Shown one piece after another: positions 31,369-39,842 of a DNA stretch of 64,000 bases. The notes under the pieces are model-generated. The model was not told the DNA's origin. It worked only from the letters and a program-made list of their open reading frames with translations, and searched no databases. Made by a program: the position numbers and the translations under genes. Within the stretch, counting starts at the first letter, position 1, and each line of letters opens with the position of its first letter. This DNA is from a virus, in IMG/VR virus record IMGVR_UViG_3300024265_000039, positions 22,109 through 86,108 of that record; one strand, written 5' to 3'.

Positions 31369-32283
31369 ATGCAAATGCAAAATGCGACACTGTACCGCCT
31401 ATCAGAAAGTGACAGATTGGAAGCCCGTGCCCAGACGCGGGATAACCTGCTGAAAGGGATGGGGGGGGAACCGCAATGGCAACAATACAAACGTGCCGTT
31501 GTCCAGGAGTTCCCCGGTTGGCTTCAACTGATCGTGGCCGGACTAGCAACACTGGCTCTGGCAGCCGCCTTCTACATCTCCGCGATGAACTTGAATACGA
31601 TTGGGATAGATACGGTCAGCAAAACCCACGACAAAGGTGTTGCTACAGCCGGGATCGCCGTAGTGCTGCTGGCGGAATCGGCCCAGGTGATCTTCAGCCT
31701 TGCGCTGGCAGTCATCGCTAAAAGCCGTTCCAGTCGCGGCATTCTCTTTTCCGGGATGGCCGCCGCTACCGCTATCGCCCTGACCGGCAATATTCAGCTA
31801 GCATCGCCAGATACCGCCTTCGACTGGCTCCTGGCTATTCTCCCGCCGATGATCGTTCTGGGAGTAGCCTACATCCTCAAAGAACAAATTCTCAATACGG
31901 TGCGCACGCGCCACGCGAACCGGCTGGCATTTCAGGATGCCCAAGACAAATGGGATCAAACGCACCAACACCCGGAAGAGCATCCTGGCTGGAGGGTGGC
32001 TTACGCTACCGCGCTCAAAGAACAACTGATGAAAGTGAATGGCCGGGGGCGAGGAAGAGCCGAGCGGGAACAGGCCATGTCCCAGATGGGACGGAGCGAA
32101 TGGAGCACCCTTGTCCACCAGGAACTTACCAACGATCAGTGGTACATCGACCCGGCATTCCCAGCACCTTCAGCGGGGATGGTTGACGTAGCGGCCAGTC
32201 TCAAAAAGTCAGAAGCGCTTGTCGTCGAAAGCGGTGAGCCTTTTTTAGCCCACAACCCCAACGGGAACAGCCAGAACCGGTAG
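31369..32283 (+). CDS. Four-helix membrane protein with slippery 3' end (304 aa)
   Basis: GAGGAG precedes the ATG. Membrane segments lie near 51-71, 92-116, 124-143 and 151-170, with a 45-residue soluble N-terminus and a soluble C-terminal third rich in charged residues (about 175-304). At codons 291-293 the heptamer U UUU UUA is in slippery phase; the zero frame ends 11 codons later. The -1 product would add a zinc finger. The layout recalls membrane proteins of mobile elements whose cytoplasmic tail binds DNA, which is inference. Last gene of the cargo module. Confidence 0.7.
   Translation: MQMQNATLYRLSESDRLEARAQTRDNLLKGMGGEPQWQQYKRAVVQEFPGWLQLIVAGLATLALAAAFYISAMNLNTIGIDTVSKTHDKGVATAGIAVVLLAESAQVIFSLALAVIAKSRSSRGILFSGMAAATAIALTGNIQLASPDTAFDWLLAILPPMIVLGVAYILKEQILNTVRTRHANRLAFQDAQDKWDQTHQHPEEHPGWRVAYATALKEQLMKVNGRGRGRAEREQAMSQMGRSEWSTLVHQELTNDQWYIDPAFPAPSAGMVDVAASLKKSEALVVESGEPFLAHNPNGNSQNR
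32241..32247 (+). promoter_or_regulatory. Slippery heptamer U UUU UUA, candidate -1 frameshift
   Basis: Zero-frame codons are CCT TTT TTA, so the heptamer T TTT TTA is in the correct phase. A 6-bp hairpin, GGACGA with TCGTCC, follows at 32285-32299, further away than usual for a stimulator. Confidence 0.65.
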
Positions 32284-32444
32284 AGGACGAAGGTCGTCCG
32301 ACAGGTAAGGGGAACCCGGTAAAACGGCGGCGCTGCCTCGCTTGCGACCGCCCCTTCCGCACGCGGAACAGCAGGAGATTGTACTGCTCCACAGCCTGCA
32401 AGCAGAAATACTATCGTGAGGGCGATTCGTTACGGACAGTGTGA
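32247..32444 (+). CDS. Start-less zinc-finger extension reached by -1 frameshift (65 codons)
   Basis: The frame runs from the slippery site to TGA 32444. It contains no ATG, GTG or TTG before the first Cys pair, so it cannot be initiated independently with an intact finger. The finger reads RRCLACDRPFRTRN then RRLYCSTACKQKYYR (C-x2-C, 14 residues, C-x3-C), a common form in phage and plasmid proteins. Fusion to the membrane protein would give about 358 residues. Confidence 0.65.
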   Translation, partial: SPQPQREQPEPVEDEGRPTGKGNPVKRRRCLACDRPFRTRNSRRLYCSTACKQKYYREGDSLRTV

Positions 32445-32530
32445 ACGTTTGGGTTAGGTTTGCGAGTGTGTGCGGTGTGTACTGCTTGAGGTATCTGAAC
32501 CCAGGCAGAACTTGGAAGTAGGATGCCTCC

Positions 32531-32558
32531 GAGAGTGCTGTAATGGCGCTCTCTTTGA
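32531..32558 (+). terminator. Probable terminator of the cargo module
   Basis: GAGAGTGC pairs with GCGCTCTC (one G-U) around a 7-nt loop and is followed by TTTGATT. It lies directly before the convergent HicB-like gene. Confidence 0.5.
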
Positions 32559-32834
32559 TTACAGTGGTCGCATGATTGCTTCACGGCATTGAGTATCCGG
32601 CGGGGGCACGTCCAACCCGTCATCCAGCAACGCCTGTATGAACTCTGGGAGCAGGGTTGCCAGCAAGTTTTGTGCTTCCGACAGGGTAGTTCCCTGGGCA
32701 TGACAGCCCGGCAACTCCGGGTGCAATGCGATCCAGCAAACTTCTCCGCCAGCCGTATCTTGCAGGATGTGGACTTGGTACGGGCGGAGAGACAGCCGGT
32801 ACGCTTCCAATGATACTTGGTTCGTGTCAGTCAT
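32559..32834 (-). CDS. HicB-like antitoxin-fold protein without HicA (91 aa)
   Basis: The pattern CWIALHPELPGCHAQGTTLSEAQNLL matches HicB-type RNase H-fold domains (W.A..PELPGC.A.G.T..EA..N). Many HicB proteins pair with a HicA toxin or carry a DNA-binding tail; neither is seen here. It may act as an orphan regulator. Last gene of the leftward head operon segment, converging with the cargo module. Confidence 0.7.
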   Translation of the reverse strand: MTDTNQVSLEAYRLSLRPYQVHILQDTAGGEVCWIALHPELPGCHAQGTTLSEAQNLLATLLPEFIQALLDDGLDVPPPDTQCREAIMRPL

Positions 32835-32840
32835 AGGTGG

Positions 32841-33203
32841 TCATCCCAGCAGTGGACGAAGGATCATGCGTGCATCTGTGATAGCTATCATAATCTCTTC
32901 TAAGTTCTTCTTTAGATCAGAAACCGCCCTCCGATACCTACTGTTATCCTTTGCAAAACCACGAGCCATCAGTTGGACAACTTCGCGCACACCCCCGTGC
33001 AGCATAGTACAGGCGACCTCGATCAAAGCCGACATCTGCTCGGAAATGTTACGAGGGATGGTTTTCAAAAGGGGTTCCGCCCCCTTCAGATCGATCAAGA
33101 CTTCTTCGAGATTGCTTTTCCGAGAACTGTCGATAGAGCTATACGCCCTTCTAACTTTTCTTAAAGCCTTGCCTAGCCTGTCTTCCATCTTTGCTGCATT
33201 CAT
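32841..33203 (-). CDS. Small helical protein of the head region (120 aa)
   Basis: GAGGAG precedes the ATG and the start overlaps the MuF-like gene stop. The protein is helical and basic near both ends, with heptad-like spacing (LGKALRKVRRAYSSID, AVSDLKKNLEEIMIAI). One of several small basic helical proteins scattered among head and neck genes. Function unknown. Confidence 0.55.
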   Translation of the reverse strand: MNAAKMEDRLGKALRKVRRAYSSIDSSRKSNLEEVLIDLKGAEPLLKTIPRNISEQMSALIEVACTMLHGGVREVVQLMARGFAKDNSRYRRAVSDLKKNLEEIMIAITDARMILRPLLG

Positions 33204-33964
33204 CAGTCTCTCCTCACAAGCCCCTCCATCGGGGGCATATTGATGATCTTGAAATCACGGATTTTGAGCGGGTTACATGCCTTCGCCCGGTTGATGCAAA
33301 TCCGGCAATGTTCTGCCGGTTGCATTTGCCAGTCCACATCAGCATTGCCCTTCACCGCATCGACGTACCGCCAGACCCACCCGCATTTACAGTTGTTCCG
33401 GCAATCCGTCCTATCTTTCGGGTAAAAGGGCAGGTCGGGGAAGTTTCGGTGGACATTCTTATCCATCGTCTCATAGGCTATCTGTGTCCCCGCGCCGCCA
33501 TACATCCGAGCGCGATTAGCAATCCGAGATTCCTTTCGGGCTTCCACCGGCTCACGTTCCAACTGGGCGATCCAGTTATCCAGGTAAACGGCCTGGGCGC
33601 GGGTATGTTCATCCACGCGCTGAATATCTTCCGGGGTCAGGTAACCGATCCCACCAGCACCGGCAGCCGCGCCGGTATAGAGGCTGTAACGGATTTCATT
33701 GAGCATTAACGCCCGGAACTGGCGCAGGGGAAGCTCCCCTGAGGTCACCCGTTTCGCCAAGACATCCACCCGTTCATTGAACTGGGTTTGATAACGCTCA
33801 ACCATCTCCACAGTACGCTGCTGGCGGGTCTGGGCTTCCGCCTGCGGCTCTTCTGGCTTCCGCCCGGCTAATCTCCCCGCGCCTTCCAATACGCGGCGGA
33901 AAACGGCTCTAAGGCGATCAGCACCGGGAATAGCCTTAGCAGTTACTTCGGTCATCAGGTCCAT
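33203..33964 (-). CDS. MuF-like minor head (head morphogenesis) protein (253 aa)
   Basis: It follows the portal gene group, as MuF-type proteins do. The N-terminal two thirds are helical; residues about 185-235 carry DCRNNCKCGWVW and EHCRICINRA, the Cys-rich segment typical of phage head morphogenesis proteins. Such proteins sit inside the head near the portal. Start may be ATG 33964 or ATG 33955; the latter has better spacing from GGGATGG. Confidence 0.65.
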   Translation of the reverse strand: MDLMTEVTAKAIPGADRLRAVFRRVLEGAGRLAGRKPEEPQAEAQTRQQRTVEMVERYQTQFNERVDVLAKRVTSGELPLRQFRALMLNEIRYSLYTGAAAGAGGIGYLTPEDIQRVDEHTRAQAVYLDNWIAQLEREPVEARKESRIANRARMYGGAGTQIAYETMDKNVHRNFPDLPFYPKDRTDCRNNCKCGWVWRYVDAVKGNADVDWQMQPAEHCRICINRAKACNPLKIRDFKIINMPPMEGLVRRD

Positions 33965-34367
33965 CCCAATAGTGGCGGCATAGTAGCGGCGATCTTTTCA
34001 AGGCACGTACCTCCAAAAGATCGGAAATTTTCTGGCGGTGGCGGACTTCTGTACGGGCAATTGCAATCCAGTTAATGGCCTTCGCTACTTTGCGCTTCGC
34101 TTCTCGCGCAAAAGCATTGGAGGTATCCCCAGGCCAGGGCTGCCTTAGATCATGGTAAATGTCTGCGGCGACTTGATAAGCCATATCAACTGATCTGGGA
34201 TATTTTTCGCCGGGGTAGGTAACTATATCATGCAATTCCTCAGTGGCAACACGCGCTTTCCGCGAAGCTACATGGATGTTTGGATTCGCGGAATTGAGGG
34301 CGACATACGCTTTCTTTAAGCTGATCGTCGCCCGGCGTAATGTGGTTCCAAGCCAGCGTTTTTTCAT
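33936..34367 (-). CDS. Small basic helical protein (about 143 aa)
   Basis: I favour ATG 34367 with GGGAG at 5 bases; ATG 34379 or 34385 would add a few residues. The protein is basic and helical (LRRATISLKKAYVALN, AREAKRKVAKAINWIAIARTEV). It overlaps the MuF-like gene by 29 bases. It has its own promoter upstream (34416-34424). Function unknown. Confidence 0.55.
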   Translation of the reverse strand: MKKRWLGTTLRRATISLKKAYVALNSANPNIHVASRKARVATEELHDIVTYPGEKYPRSVDMAYQVAADIYHDLRQPWPGDTSNAFAREAKRKVAKAINWIAIARTEVRHRQKISDLLEVRALKRSPLLCRHYWDGPDDRSNC

Positions 34368-34401
34368 TTGGTCTCCCATCGTCATTCCCCTTCTATATAA
34401 C

Positions 34402-34424
34402 TTACGCTTACCTAGATTATATCA
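34402..34424 (-). promoter_or_regulatory. Extended -10 promoter with shared downstream element
   Basis: On the minus strand TATGATATAAT contains an extended -10 (TG, one base, TATAAT). Five bases later comes TAAGCGTAA (34410-34402). The same two elements with the same spacing occur at 58873-58895. Confidence 0.6.
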
Positions 34425-34447
34425 TACTTCTTCTGGAAAGGGAAACC

Positions 34448-37400
34448 TCAGTTTCCGCTCTCTTCTGGTTCATCGTCGAGCAGTGCCAGCAGGTCTTCGT
34501 CACCGGATTCTTTCAGGCGTTCTGCCCAGGCGACCAGCCCGTCTTCAGCCGTTTCCGGGACGGCAGTCGTTTCGGCCAGGTCTTGCCCGGCTTCATCAAA
34601 TACGACATGTATGTCGCGTTTGTTCTCGACGGCTTTCAACCGTTCGCGTACCTGCAATTCAATAGCCAGGGGTAGCCGGGATACTTTGAAGGTGGCACCA
34701 TCACGGGGGGCAATATCACCGGAGGGAATATCTGATTTGGCCGTCCCCCGCTTCATAGCAAATGCTCTCCATGATCTCAGTTCTTCTTTCGCGTTCGGTT
34801 GTACCGCTTCCTGTTTCCCTTGCTTCTTTTCGTGTTTGCGTTTCAAGTTTCGCAGTACCGGGTTCTCGATGAAGACCGTATGATCGTCAAAGTATCCGTC
34901 ATTGATTGCCTCCATTGTGGCTTCCAGGATGTCGCCTGGGATGCCGGAGTCCATGGCTTCCTGCACTTCTTCTACCAGCACCTTCGGCAAATTGCCGGGA
35001 ATGTCTGAGGTGGCGTTCCAGTGGCGCATCTGCGCTCGTAGGAGGCGGCGGCGTGTTTCAGTTATCCGGGCGTAGGTTTCACGGGATTCCAGGGCATTGG
35101 CTGTATCGGGGTGGCCGTCTTTATCTGCGTCAGCCACTTCGATCACTCGTACCATCTGGTAATTGTCACGCCCGACTGTAATTGCATTGGGGGCAACAAT
35201 CGCCTGAGTTTCCAAGTCGGGGATGGGTACTCCCCCGGAAACATAGGCCAACGTGATATGCGGCTTGTACTGCTCCGCCTGGCTGAAATATGAGGGTTTC
35301 ACCTGTTCGACGCTTAAAGCCGTCCTCACGCGGCTCTGCAATGCCATCAGGGGAATATCAGGTTCTATTCGGAGCGTAATTGCCTGCAACCCTTCCGACG
35401 TTTGGAATGTCTGAACGCTATCAATCCGCAGACTTATACCTCTCCAATTCCCCGGCAGCAGATCAGCCACCCGCCCCAACGCATCATCGGAGCAATCTGG
35501 GGTATGTGCCAATGTACAGTGCCACAATTCCGGGGCGACCCAATGTACCCGCGACAACTGCTTCTCATCCACCGTACCGGCCAGCTTTGCTTTCAACTGG
35601 GCCGCGACCGTCTGGATCAACGAATCCTCGCCGATCCGTAGGGATATGTAGGCCGGTTGGGATTCCGACTCTGGGGGGCTGAATTTTTCCGGTTGCTTCT
35701 CTTCCACCTCCGTACTCTGCTCCCCTTCCTGAATGGCAGCCTGCGGTGACGATTCCAGCGCTGTCTTTTCCGGTTTTGCGGGGGGAGTAGGGGGAGGTGA
35801 ACCATTAGGTGAGGGGTTTGGATTAGTAGCAGCCGTCACCGCGTCGGTACCATTCATTTTAGGAGCTTCCCCCAGCGCTTCAGTTTCGGTACCCTCTGCC
35901 GATGTTTCCACCTTTGGCGGAGGGAGCGCAAGCGGGGAGGCTTGAGGTTGCCCACCTTGCGGCGGGGGGGCAGACGGGTCAGGGACCAATTCGTATTTGT
36001 ATCCGTCCGGCTCATCACTTGGCAACTCCCCCAACAACCTACGGTATTCGTTTCGCTTGATAGCGCCTTCAGCCCAGGCTGTTCCCAGATGCTGCAACAG
36101 GTCGGGGCTGATGATCTTGTCATCACGCAAAATCCGCTCGACCGATTGGAAACGACCGTTAACCATCACGAAGTTAGCCAGAGGCTTGGTCTGCTCGATA
36201 CCCAACCGCTCCTGCGTAGTTCCAAGGTCCTGAGCGCCACCCTGGAAGATTGACAATTCAGTTTCCGACCGGGATTGCCGCTCGACATCGAATGCCCGGA
36301 TATTCTTTTCGTCGATGACCAACCGTAACCCAGCTTCGTCGCCCAACCCCAGGCTGTCGTTAACAGCACTCAAGAAATGCCCCCCGACCGGCACTACCGC
36401 ATCAACATAGGCTTGCAGGATCAGATGCTTATGCCGGGCATTGTCGCTACCACTTTCAGGAGGAACGATCAAATCAGGGGCGATCTGGATGACACTGGCT
36501 ATTGCGTTCAGAGCTTCCCGGTTCAGTTCTGGAGCAGTCACCTTATCCGCCGTGACCCCCACATCCTGGACATTGAATTTACGGTCAAAGAAAGCAGCAC
36601 GCGCAGTAAACTTGCCAAAGACGCCGCGCCAAAGTTGCTCGAAACGATTTTTGTGGCGTATCAAATCGACTTCAGTATAATGGGCCGGGTCTTCCTCTGA
36701 TGGAGTGACCATCAACATGGGTAACGCCCCGCTCATGAAATAATGAGCGGCCCATCGCGCAATAGCTGCGTTGGTGACCGCGTTGTTAATTGCCAGGGAT
36801 GCCATCGAAGTCGCCCGATTGCGATACCGGGGGTCATAATCATGCCAGTACACTACCTGTTGGGGGGAGAACATGTGGACCCCGCCACCAATTTCTGCGT
36901 TGGGAACATAAAGATCAAATCCATGCACAACGTTGGTATAGGGGTCTTCACGCAATTCCCAATCGGAACGCAAAAGCAAGTTGAACCCAGACACCGCCCC
37001 ATCAGTAAATTTCGAGATCGGGCGTCCGGTCGTACTGGCGAGTTTGGCCTTTAGGGTTTGGCGCTTGTATATCAGCACTTCACCGTGCAGTGCATAGGTG
37101 ATATACAGTTCATATAGCATTCGGGGGGTGAATGCTCCCGCTAATCTGTTCAGCAAATGCGAATCCGGCAACTCGATCCATTGCCCTTGCTTCCGCACTT
37201 CTCCGATAATGGGAAGAGATGAGAACAGATTGGCTACACGCCGAATAGCTGAGAACAGATAGACGCTGGCGCGATACGCCCCTTCAATCTGGTCATCGCT
37301 ATAATTGCCCTCCGTCGATCCCCCAGAGGTGATGAAGTCCTGGATATACTGGCTGTAAGGCGTGGATTTGTACGCCTGCTGCAAATCAGCTTTAACCGCA

Positions 37401-37522
37401 ACATCATGCCTTGCGGCGGTTTGCCACGTCCTGGGGTTGGGGGCATAGCGCTGCGGGGTGAATTCAGCATGGGTCGGCGATCTGAACGGTTGCGACAAAC
37501 TTTTAAATCCTGGCAGTTGCAT
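34448..37522 (-). CDS. Portal protein fused to a 2H phosphoesterase domain (1024 aa)
   Basis: Residues about 40-510 are an HK97-type portal (YRASVYLFSAIRRVANLFSS; later the wing and clip region and NEYRRLLGELP). A Pro-rich linker spans about 512-620. Residues about 622-800 form a 2H phosphoesterase (LigT/2'-5' RNA ligase-like) domain with both motifs intact: HCTL at 668-671 and HITL at 755-758, 87 residues apart. A helical tail (about 810-1024) ends in an acidic stretch. 2H enzymes cut 2'-5' or cyclic phosphodiester bonds; T4 Acb1, an anti-CBASS enzyme, belongs to this superfamily. The ORF is about twice the usual portal length. Confidence 0.85.
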   Translation of the reverse strand: MQLPGFKSLSQPFRSPTHAEFTPQRYAPNPRTWQTAARHDVAVKADLQQAYKSTPYSQYIQDFITSGGSTEGNYSDDQIEGAYRASVYLFSAIRRVANLFSSLPIIGEVRKQGQWIELPDSHLLNRLAGAFTPRMLYELYITYALHGEVLIYKRQTLKAKLASTTGRPISKFTDGAVSGFNLLLRSDWELREDPYTNVVHGFDLYVPNAEIGGGVHMFSPQQVVYWHDYDPRYRNRATSMASLAINNAVTNAAIARWAAHYFMSGALPMLMVTPSEEDPAHYTEVDLIRHKNRFEQLWRGVFGKFTARAAFFDRKFNVQDVGVTADKVTAPELNREALNAIASVIQIAPDLIVPPESGSDNARHKHLILQAYVDAVVPVGGHFLSAVNDSLGLGDEAGLRLVIDEKNIRAFDVERQSRSETELSIFQGGAQDLGTTQERLGIEQTKPLANFVMVNGRFQSVERILRDDKIISPDLLQHLGTAWAEGAIKRNEYRRLLGELPSDEPDGYKYELVPDPSAPPPQGGQPQASPLALPPPKVETSAEGTETEALGEAPKMNGTDAVTAATNPNPSPNGSPPPTPPAKPEKTALESSPQAAIQEGEQSTEVEEKQPEKFSPPESESQPAYISLRIGEDSLIQTVAAQLKAKLAGTVDEKQLSRVHWVAPELWHCTLAHTPDCSDDALGRVADLLPGNWRGISLRIDSVQTFQTSEGLQAITLRIEPDIPLMALQSRVRTALSVEQVKPSYFSQAEQYKPHITLAYVSGGVPIPDLETQAIVAPNAITVGRDNYQMVRVIEVADADKDGHPDTANALESRETYARITETRRRLLRAQMRHWNATSDIPGNLPKVLVEEVQEAMDSGIPGDILEATMEAINDGYFDDHTVFIENPVLRNLKRKHEKKQGKQEAVQPNAKEELRSWRAFAMKRGTAKSDIPSGDIAPRDGATFKVSRLPLAIELQVRERLKAVENKRDIHVVFDEAGQDLAETTAVPETAEDGLVAWAERLKESGDEDLLALLDDEPEESGN

Positions 37523-37533
37523 ATATCACCGTC

Positions 37534-38991
37534 CTAAGTCTGACCCTCCGGGGCGACGATAGGGGCGTCCGCAGTTTTCGTTCCAGGGATCGCTGCTAAA
37601 ATACCACGCATCCAAGCTGCTGCACTCTCATCATCCACTTCGTCATAGGTAGCGGCGGCCAAAGCCTTGAACGATTCGTCCGGCAGAGCCTCGCTACGAC
37701 CGACCGCTTCCACCAAATCGTAAGTGGTCACCATCGCCTCTTCCAATACTGCTACCGTAGGCACGGTATCTTCACACTGGTCAGCGAATGCTTGACCGTA
37801 TTGGACCAGAGCTTTGATCGGTGGGGTAGGGGTGGGAACAGGGTCAACCGCTTTACCGGCCAGGGTCGCCTGGCGTGATTCCAACATCTTGACCACCCGC
37901 TCTTGCCGTGATCGCATACTCCATGTATAAGGGAATTTTTGCAGCGAATGAACCAGCCTAATTGCATCGCGCAAAGCATAAGCTGCATCTTGCAGTTTTC
38001 GCTTGTTGACATGACCGGCAGCCTGCCCAACCAGCTTTTTGGCTTTCCACCACGCTGGCATTTGAGGCCACTTGAGTTCTTTACGCCTGGACATGCCCTC
38101 CATATCACGAAGCAACCGCTTCAGAATTACCGGGCGGAACGGTTGACGACCACGTTTGATTTGATCGAACACAAAACGGAGCCGGGTTTCCATCGCCCGT
38201 AGTTGAAGGATTTCATCGCGCTTTTTCATGGCCGTTCCGCGATGCGCCATATCCCCAGCAGTACAGGTCACCATACCGCCATTATCCAACGTGACGTGAT
38301 AGATAACTCCACCGTTACGTCTACGAACAACGCCAGACACATACCCGGTCGCATTGATTGTCTTCACGTTTACCGGGGAGTCCAAGAGAAACTTGGCCGG
38401 GGCATTATGCAAGGCCGATTTAGGATCGGCTCGATCATCATCCGAGACACCAAACCCGACACTACCGGCGTCGGAAGTGTTGATCGTTTTCACCACCGTC
38501 CCGCCGCGCTCCATCTGGTCAGCCACAGCCTTCGCCCACACAGCACCGGGGACACCCCCGTAACACATGAACGTCGCCCACTTCTCTGACGGCGCATCAG
38601 AGTTGTTCCAACCGGGATCATCATCTGGGGCCGCCTTAGCGAAGAACTTGACCATCTTAGCAATAGCGCGAGGAGTCACCGTCCGGCGTTCAGCAATATC
38701 GCCAGCCAACGTTTTGACATGATGGCTCACCGATAGCCCTTCATTGCCCTTCAGCGCCGACAAGCCGCGCTTGGCCGCATGTGCCATTGACTGGATCGGG
38801 CGGAAATCGATGTGCCCGTACTTGGCAGAGATCGCCTGCGATTGCTTCATCGCATTATCCAATACTGACTTCTGGGCATCAGCCTCATCCTGAGAGCTAC
38901 ACGTATGGACTGCCTTTCCCTCCGGCCTGCCATCAGCGCCACGCTTGTGGACTGCAAACTTTTTGCTTCGCTTTACGACCATGTATGTCAT
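37534..38991 (-). CDS. Large head-region protein of unknown function (485 aa)
   Basis: GAGGAG precedes the ATG. The first 50 residues form a small beta-hairpin-like unit (VVKRSKKFAVHKRGADG). A central part (about 130-260) includes VVKTINTSDAGSVGFGVSDD, which resembles a segment of the capsid protein (IKALNTSTSGSIGFAVPDD). The C-terminal 220 residues are basic and helical, like the small helical proteins nearby. It lies between portal and terminase genes. Possibly an internal head protein or scaffold-like factor. Confidence 0.5.
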   Translation of the reverse strand: MTYMVVKRSKKFAVHKRGADGRPEGKAVHTCSSQDEADAQKSVLDNAMKQSQAISAKYGHIDFRPIQSMAHAAKRGLSALKGNEGLSVSHHVKTLAGDIAERRTVTPRAIAKMVKFFAKAAPDDDPGWNNSDAPSEKWATFMCYGGVPGAVWAKAVADQMERGGTVVKTINTSDAGSVGFGVSDDDRADPKSALHNAPAKFLLDSPVNVKTINATGYVSGVVRRRNGGVIYHVTLDNGGMVTCTAGDMAHRGTAMKKRDEILQLRAMETRLRFVFDQIKRGRQPFRPVILKRLLRDMEGMSRRKELKWPQMPAWWKAKKLVGQAAGHVNKRKLQDAAYALRDAIRLVHSLQKFPYTWSMRSRQERVVKMLESRQATLAGKAVDPVPTPTPPIKALVQYGQAFADQCEDTVPTVAVLEEAMVTTYDLVEAVGRSEALPDESFKALAAATYDEVDDESAAAWMRGILAAIPGTKTADAPIVAPEGQT

Positions 38992-39011
38992 TTGGCTAGC
39001 TCCTCATTACC

Positions 39012-39806
39012 CTACTTTTTGCCCCGTAAGACCTGCTTCGCTTCAAAATCAAGTCCGGCTCCAGCAGTACGAATCCACCATAAGGCACTTTCAAATTGCT
39101 TAACCTGATCTTTTTGAGTACGCGCCGAATAAACCTTCCGTATTTCCCTGGCGCCCTCATTTAACCGATCTCTAGCATTCTCGATTGCCTGAGTCCGATA
39201 AGTGACCCAAAGAGAATTAAGCCCATTAGCCAGCTTCTTTGCCCTGGCTTCCACTTTCTTGACAATTGCTTTGTCCGGTGCTTGTCGGGGGGATGAAATA
39301 GCCGCTAACTTGTAACATTCCCGCGCCAACAAACGTAGCTTTTTCGCCATTCGGCGCTGCTCCGGCGACACAACCTTCACACGTCGTTCATACGCTCGGA
39401 TCACGCTTCGCCGCGATAGGCGAGGGTTGCGCTGTTTGCGCTTAAAATTCAGAGCATATCGATGCGCAAGCCTTGCCTGCTGTACCGCCATAATCATGTG
39501 GCGGCGATAATCCCTATCATTGACAGGGGTTCTTCGCGCCAAAACCCTCCGTAAGGAAACCTTCGCCTTCTTAATGCTGTCTCCCCCTCGCTCAATAGCA
39601 ATCCTTAGCGATTCAGAGTCGGGGGATTTGGGGATACCTGGAAGCATACTCACCATCTCGCTCCGAAGAAAACCGAGATGGTCAAGAGCCAACGGCGCGG
39701 CTTTATGGTTCAAGTCCGGCTGGCGCTTGAATATCTCCCTGTCCAGCGAAGCCATAGCGTCGCGTACAAGTTTTAGTTGATGATCGGTAATCTGATTTGT
39801 TGGCAT
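39012..39806 (-). CDS. Very basic all-helical protein (264 aa)
   Basis: Start chosen at ATG 39806 behind AAAGGGG. The protein is rich in Arg and Lys throughout (RRSVIRAYERRVKVVS, MAKKLRLLARECYKL) with no Cys motif. It is the longest of the basic helical proteins in the head region and may contact DNA or RNA, or act in packaging; that is inference. Confidence 0.55.
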   Translation of the reverse strand: MPTNQITDHQLKLVRDAMASLDREIFKRQPDLNHKAAPLALDHLGFLRSEMVSMLPGIPKSPDSESLRIAIERGGDSIKKAKVSLRRVLARRTPVNDRDYRRHMIMAVQQARLAHRYALNFKRKQRNPRLSRRSVIRAYERRVKVVSPEQRRMAKKLRLLARECYKLAAISSPRQAPDKAIVKKVEARAKKLANGLNSLWVTYRTQAIENARDRLNEGAREIRKVYSARTQKDQVKQFESALWWIRTAGAGLDFEAKQVLRGKK

Positions 39807-39842
39807 TTCATAGCCCCTTTTTCTGAAGAACTGGCCGGGCAA

